A stretch of DNA of 8,670 nucleotides, from NCBI GenBank assembly GCA_003229065.1, contig QIHJ01000096.1, positions 1-8,670 of the forward strand, in the 5' to 3' direction. Positions within the stretch are counted from its first letter, which is position 1. Every line of letters starts with the position of its first letter. This DNA is from Candidatus Dadabacteria bacterium (GTDB lineage: Bacteria; Desulfobacterota_D; UBA1144; Nemesobacterales; UBA2774). A program made the position numbers and the translations under genes. This document shows positions 5,740-8,670 of the stretch, in pieces. The notes under the pieces are model-generated. The model saw nothing but the letters and a program-made list of their open reading frames with translations, was not told where the DNA came from and searched no databases.

Positions 5740-7846
5740 TATGAAGCTCCCCGGCGGTGTGTCCGGCAAAGTGTTTACCTTACTTCTATCGGTTCTCACT
5801 TTGGTGTTTATATATAGAGGCGGCTTTACGAGTCTCAATGTTTTTTCTATATTGGTGTTTTTACTTCTGGCGTCGGCAATTTCATATAAAACTTACTCAT
5901 ACGTAAAAAACGGTATGCGCTCCGACTCTTTGTACCAAAGGCTCGAGCTCACCCTCCTCATTACTCTTTTGTTCGAGATAATTATTGAAGCATTCGGAAA
6001 CGGGTTATTCCCGCTTGCTTATATAATTCTTCCCATAGTTACGCTCTATTTCGGATGGATAGGCGGAGGACTCTCACTTGTCATCATTTCCATAATACAA
6101 ATTACCCGTTATCCCTCTTCAGAGCTCCCGTACGAGATATTACTTCTCATTATATCGGCTTCTCTATTGGGGTTTCTTGTTAAAGGGGGCAAAGGGCGCC
6201 TCAGCTCATATATCTTTAATCGGAGCAGTAATAATCCACCGCCCCTTTCAGGCCTGATAAGTGCGGACGCATACAAAGACGAGCAAAACGAGGCGGTAAA
6301 TGTTAAACAGCTCAAGACCGAAATCATGGACTCCATGAAGATTCTGGGCGAGCTAGTCCCCAATCACAGCGTCGTGCTGTATCTTAAAATGGACGACGGG
6401 ATGTTCCTCCTATCAGACGCCGTCTCCAAAACCAAAGACTACATAGACAGGGGGCAGCGCCTAAACTTCAGAGGGGGCTATATGGGCTGGGTTCTTAAAA
6501 CCAAAACCCAGGTCCTCATAACGAACGTAAAGAATATAAGGAAGAACCTGATTTACTATACAAGGGACGTAGCTATAAAATCCCTTCTCGCCACGCCTCT
6601 TTTTATGAAGCCTGAAAAAAACCTGACCGAGGGTGTGCAGGAAATTTTCGGTCTGCTTATTGTAGACAGTCTCGACCCAAAGGCGTTCGGAGAGAAAGAG
6701 AAGCTTATAGTCTCACTCATTTCAGAGAGGATTGTCGAGATCATAGACCGCTTCCAGCTCTCTGAAAAAGTTAAGCTGAGCTCAAAGGAGCTCAATTCCT
6801 ACTATGATTTTACTCAAAAGCTTCACTCCACCCAGAACGCAGATGTAATTATGGATCACATCATCGAGACGATGGAAGGGCTGTTCGAAGCAGATTTCTT
6901 CGGGCTCACGATTTTAGAGAGTGAAGACCAGGGCAGCGTTCTCAGACGCGTTAACGGAGAATCTCGGAAACATGTCGAAGGCAGCCGGATCCCCCATTAC
7001 AATACACTCATAGGCCTTGTCGACGATAGCGGAAAATATTTTTATTCAGACGACCTGAGCTCACGCTCCAAATTCAGGAGCATATTTGGAAAGGAAATCG
7101 ATTTTGCCCTCGGAATGAAAAATATAAAGTCTATTCTCATTTACCCGCTTTTCGAGAATGCCTCCGAGCAGGCGGATGCGGAAGATAACGTAATCGGCTG
7201 TGTGATTCTGGCCAGGAAGTCTAAAGTCCCGTTCAGTGAAGGGGAGATAAGTCTCGCCAAGATCATATGCAGCGAGGCCTCAAAGTCTATCTCGGCCACG
7301 TTCAATTACCTTATGGTAAAAGAGCTTGCCATCAAGGACGGGCTCACCGGGCTTTATAACCACCGTCATTTTCAGGAGATGCTCACTTACACAATAGCCC
7401 ACTCCGAGCGCTATTCCTCTCAGGCCTCTTTACTTATAATGGACTTGGACGACTTGAAATCCATAAACGATAACCACGGCCACCGCGCAGGAGACTCGGC
7501 TCTCTCATCAGTCGGCACCGTGATTTCCCAGACACTCAGAAAGGTCGATATACCTGCCCGTTACGGCGGGGACGAGTTTGCTGTAGTGCTTCCGAATACG
7601 GATAAAAGGGGATCCCTCATAGTCGCCGAAAAGATCAGGACTAATCTTAAGAATATACCTCTCAAGTTTAAAGGGCGAGAATGTATAATCACACTCAGCA
7701 TAGGGATTGCCACTTACCCGGAAAACGGAGCGGACAGTGAGGAGCTGATTGAGAAGGCAGACCGCGCACTATACGAGTCCAAGAACGGGGGCAAGGATAA
7801 AATTACTCATTTTGAAGATATATCTCTTGAGGAGTTGGGGACGTGA
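5711..7846 (+). CDS. Membrane diguanylate cyclase with two GAF-like domains (TM-GAF-GAF-GGDEF)
   Basis: Predicted to make cyclic di-GMP from two GTP at the inner membrane. Counting from GTG 5711, residues ~20-158 hold five or six hydrophobic segments (about 21-37, 42-60, 79-96, 99-132, 141-158). GAF-like sensor regions follow at ~200-345 and ~365-535. The catalytic domain is ~540-700: DGLTGLYNHRHF (543-554), metal-binding MDLDDLKSIND (577-587), GGDEF (619-623) and the C-terminal YESKNGGKDK. R610-D613 (RKVD) sits five residues before GGDEF, the position of the inhibitory RxxD c-di-GMP site. All key residues are intact, so it should be active and product-inhibited. The start is unsure: GTG 5711 overlaps the FtsB-like gene, ATG 5732 also overlaps, and ATG 5741 follows its TAA by one base. 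None has a good ribosome site, suggesting translational coupling. The input signal is unknown. Confidence 0.93.
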   Translation: MKKSTDLMTNMKLPGGVSGKVFTLLLSVLTLVFIYRGGFTSLNVFSILVFLLLASAISYKTYSYVKNGMRSDSLYQRLELTLLITLLFEIIIEAFGNGLFPLAYIILPIVTLYFGWIGGGLSLVIISIIQITRYPSSELPYEILLLIISASLLGFLVKGGKGRLSSYIFNRSSNNPPPLSGLISADAYKDEQNEAVNVKQLKTEIMDSMKILGELVPNHSVVLYLKMDDGMFLLSDAVSKTKDYIDRGQRLNFRGGYMGWVLKTKTQVLITNVKNIRKNLIYYTRDVAIKSLLATPLFMKPEKNLTEGVQEIFGLLIVDSLDPKAFGEKEKLIVSLISERIVEIIDRFQLSEKVKLSSKELNSYYDFTQKLHSTQNADVIMDHIIETMEGLFEADFFGLTILESEDQGSVLRRVNGESRKHVEGSRIPHYNTLIGLVDDSGKYFYSDDLSSRSKFRSIFGKEIDFALGMKNIKSILIYPLFENASEQADAEDNVIGCVILARKSKVPFSEGEISLAKIICSEASKSISATFNYLMVKELAIKDGLTGLYNHRHFQEMLTYTIAHSERYSSQASLLIMDLDDLKSINDNHGHRAGDSALSSVGTVISQTLRKVDIPARYGGDEFAVVLPNTDKRGSLIVAEKIRTNLKNIPLKFKGRECIITLSIGIATYPENGADSEELIEKADRALYESKNGGKDKITHFEDISLEELGT

Positions 7847-7936
7847 TAATGCGCCGGGCACTTCCGGTATTGTAAAGCTGCGCAAGTTGCGTGTGTATAA
7901 CTTAACAATCTTCCTAGTTCTTTTATCCCATGTCAT

Positions 7937-8670
7937 ATGACAGAAATTAAAAGTAAGCGAAAGAATCCAAGAGAATTTTTCTCACGTCATACGGGTTACC
8001 CGAGTAAATCTCTCGGTCAAAACTTCCTTAGAGACAAAAGGGTCCTGAACAGAATTATCAATTTAGCGGAGCTTACGGAAGACGACCAAGTTCTGGAGAT
8101 CGGCCCCGGCCTAGGCGCGCTCACCGAGGAGCTGGCCAAGCGAGCAGGCAGGGTGGTCGCCGTCGAGAAGGACAAGAAGCTCATTACGCATCTAGGTGAG
8201 CTGTCTCAGGCTTACGGAAATATTGAGCTCATTTCAGAGGACAGTCTCAATATAGATTTCAGAAGTCTATTCAAAGGCGGTGGTATAAAGGTCGTCTCCA
8301 ATCTCCCTTACAGCGTATCCACTCCGATACTCATTAAGCTCCTTGAGACAAGGGATATTTTCTCCTCACTCGTCTTGATGCTCCAGCTCGAAGTTGGCGA
8401 GAGGATTGCATCCGGCCCCGGCACGAAAAAATACGGCTCTATCTCTGTGCTCCTTCAGACATATTTTGATATCACGCTCGAGTTCCGTGTGCCCCCTGCT
8501 GCATTCTGGCCAAAGCCCAAGGTTCACTCCGTTGTATTAAAGCTTGTGCCGCTCCCGACCCCGAGGGTTTATATCGCAGATGAGAAGCTATATGAGAAAG
8601 TCATACGCGCCGCCTTCTCATCGCGGAGAAAAATGCTCGGCAACTCCCTTCAATCGGGATTTCCCAAAGA
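7937..8670 (+). CDS. rsmA: 16S rRNA adenine(1518/1519)-N6 dimethyltransferase, 5' part (runs off right edge)
   Basis: SAM-dependent enzyme (KsgA) that dimethylates two adjacent adenines in the terminal helix of 16S rRNA late in 30S assembly. The open frame gives 244 residues before the edge; the family is about 260-290 long, so most of it is here. Motifs: SLGQNFLRD (25-33), SAM-binding EIGPGLGALT (54-63), VAVEKDKKL (74-82), EDSLNIDF (101-108), catalytic NLPYSVSTPIL (122-132), AFWPKPKVHSVV (189-200) and AFSSRRKML (226-234). The ATG at 7937 is the only suitable start; an ATG at 7930 is out of frame and closes quickly. No clear Shine-Dalgarno precedes it. It follows the diguanylate cyclase by 90 bp with no convincing terminator, so read-through is possible. 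ErmA-type 23S methylases are related but fit less well. Confidence 0.96.
   Translation, partial: MTEIKSKRKNPREFFSRHTGYPSKSLGQNFLRDKRVLNRIINLAELTEDDQVLEIGPGLGALTEELAKRAGRVVAVEKDKKLITHLGELSQAYGNIELISEDSLNIDFRSLFKGGGIKVVSNLPYSVSTPILIKLLETRDIFSSLVLMLQLEVGERIASGPGTKKYGSISVLLQTYFDITLEFRVPPAAFWPKPKVHSVVLKLVPLPTPRVYIADEKLYEKVIRAAFSSRRKMLGNSLQSGFPK

Noticed and set aside
6109..6795. Minus-strand frames opposite the diguanylate cyclase
   Set aside because: They are antisense shadows of the loop and GAF regions, with no motif and no ribosome site.
7881..7901. Small palindrome CGCAA-G-TTGCG (7881-7891) and TATAAC (7896-7901) before rsmA, considered as operator and promoter
   Set aside because: The palindrome has a one-base centre and cannot form a terminator hairpin, and no -35 box lies at 16-18 bp from TATAAC; evidence is too weak to annotate.
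7749..7940. 63-residue plus-strand frame running from the cyclase end to the rsmA start
   Set aside because: It lies mostly within the GGDEF domain in another frame; the short tail after 7846 is hydrophobic by chance and there is no supporting ribosome site.
1..8670. Search by eye for tRNA genes, CRISPR repeats, transposon ends, prophage or toxin-antitoxin genes
   Set aside because: None seen; all sizeable open regions are housekeeping genes and the only long gap is the thrC-acyP divergent region.

Overview
The window is a gene-dense stretch of a bacterial chromosome, with no sign of mobile DNA, RNA genes or CRISPR. It holds nine genes; leuS is cut by the left edge and rsmA by the right edge. 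The host looks like an uncultured bacterium of moderate GC. A bacterial deoxyhypusine-synthase-like gene, a zinc-ribbon threonine synthase and an FtsB-like gene beside a GAF-GAF-GGDEF protein would fit a Desulfobacterota-, Nitrospirota- or Dadabacteria-like lineage. That placement is an inference from gene content only and is weak.

Left part (1-2238, + strand): the last ~341 codons of leucyl-tRNA synthetase, a probable terminator, then a deoxyhypusine-synthase-like gene with its own candidate promoter and a strong Shine-Dalgarno. The latter keeps the lysine that forms the enzyme-imine intermediate but lacks other residues of the eukaryotic active site, so its product is probably a polyamine rather than deoxyhypusine.

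Middle part (2260-4271, - strand): threonine synthase followed 47 bp downstream by thiamine-phosphate synthase, a likely two-gene operon that converges on the deoxyhypusine-synthase-like gene with only 21 bp between the stops.

Right part (4527-8670, + strand): acylphosphatase, a glyoxalase-II-like metallo-beta-lactamase hydrolase, an FtsB/DivIC-like division protein, a membrane GAF-GAF-GGDEF diguanylate cyclase overlapping or abutting it, and the 5' part of rsmA (16S rRNA dimethyltransferase). The first four are tightly packed and probably co-transcribed; rsmA follows after 90 bp and may belong to the same unit.

The most notable non-coding signal lies between the divergent genes thrC and acyP. 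Each has a perfect TTGACA -35 box, a 17-bp spacer and a -10 box so close to its start codon that both mRNAs would be leaderless or nearly so. Neither start has a usable Shine-Dalgarno. I found no clearly new multi-gene system. The best leads are the paired leaderless promoters, the altered active site of the deoxyhypusine-synthase-like enzyme, and the physical coupling of a division gene to a c-di-GMP synthase.
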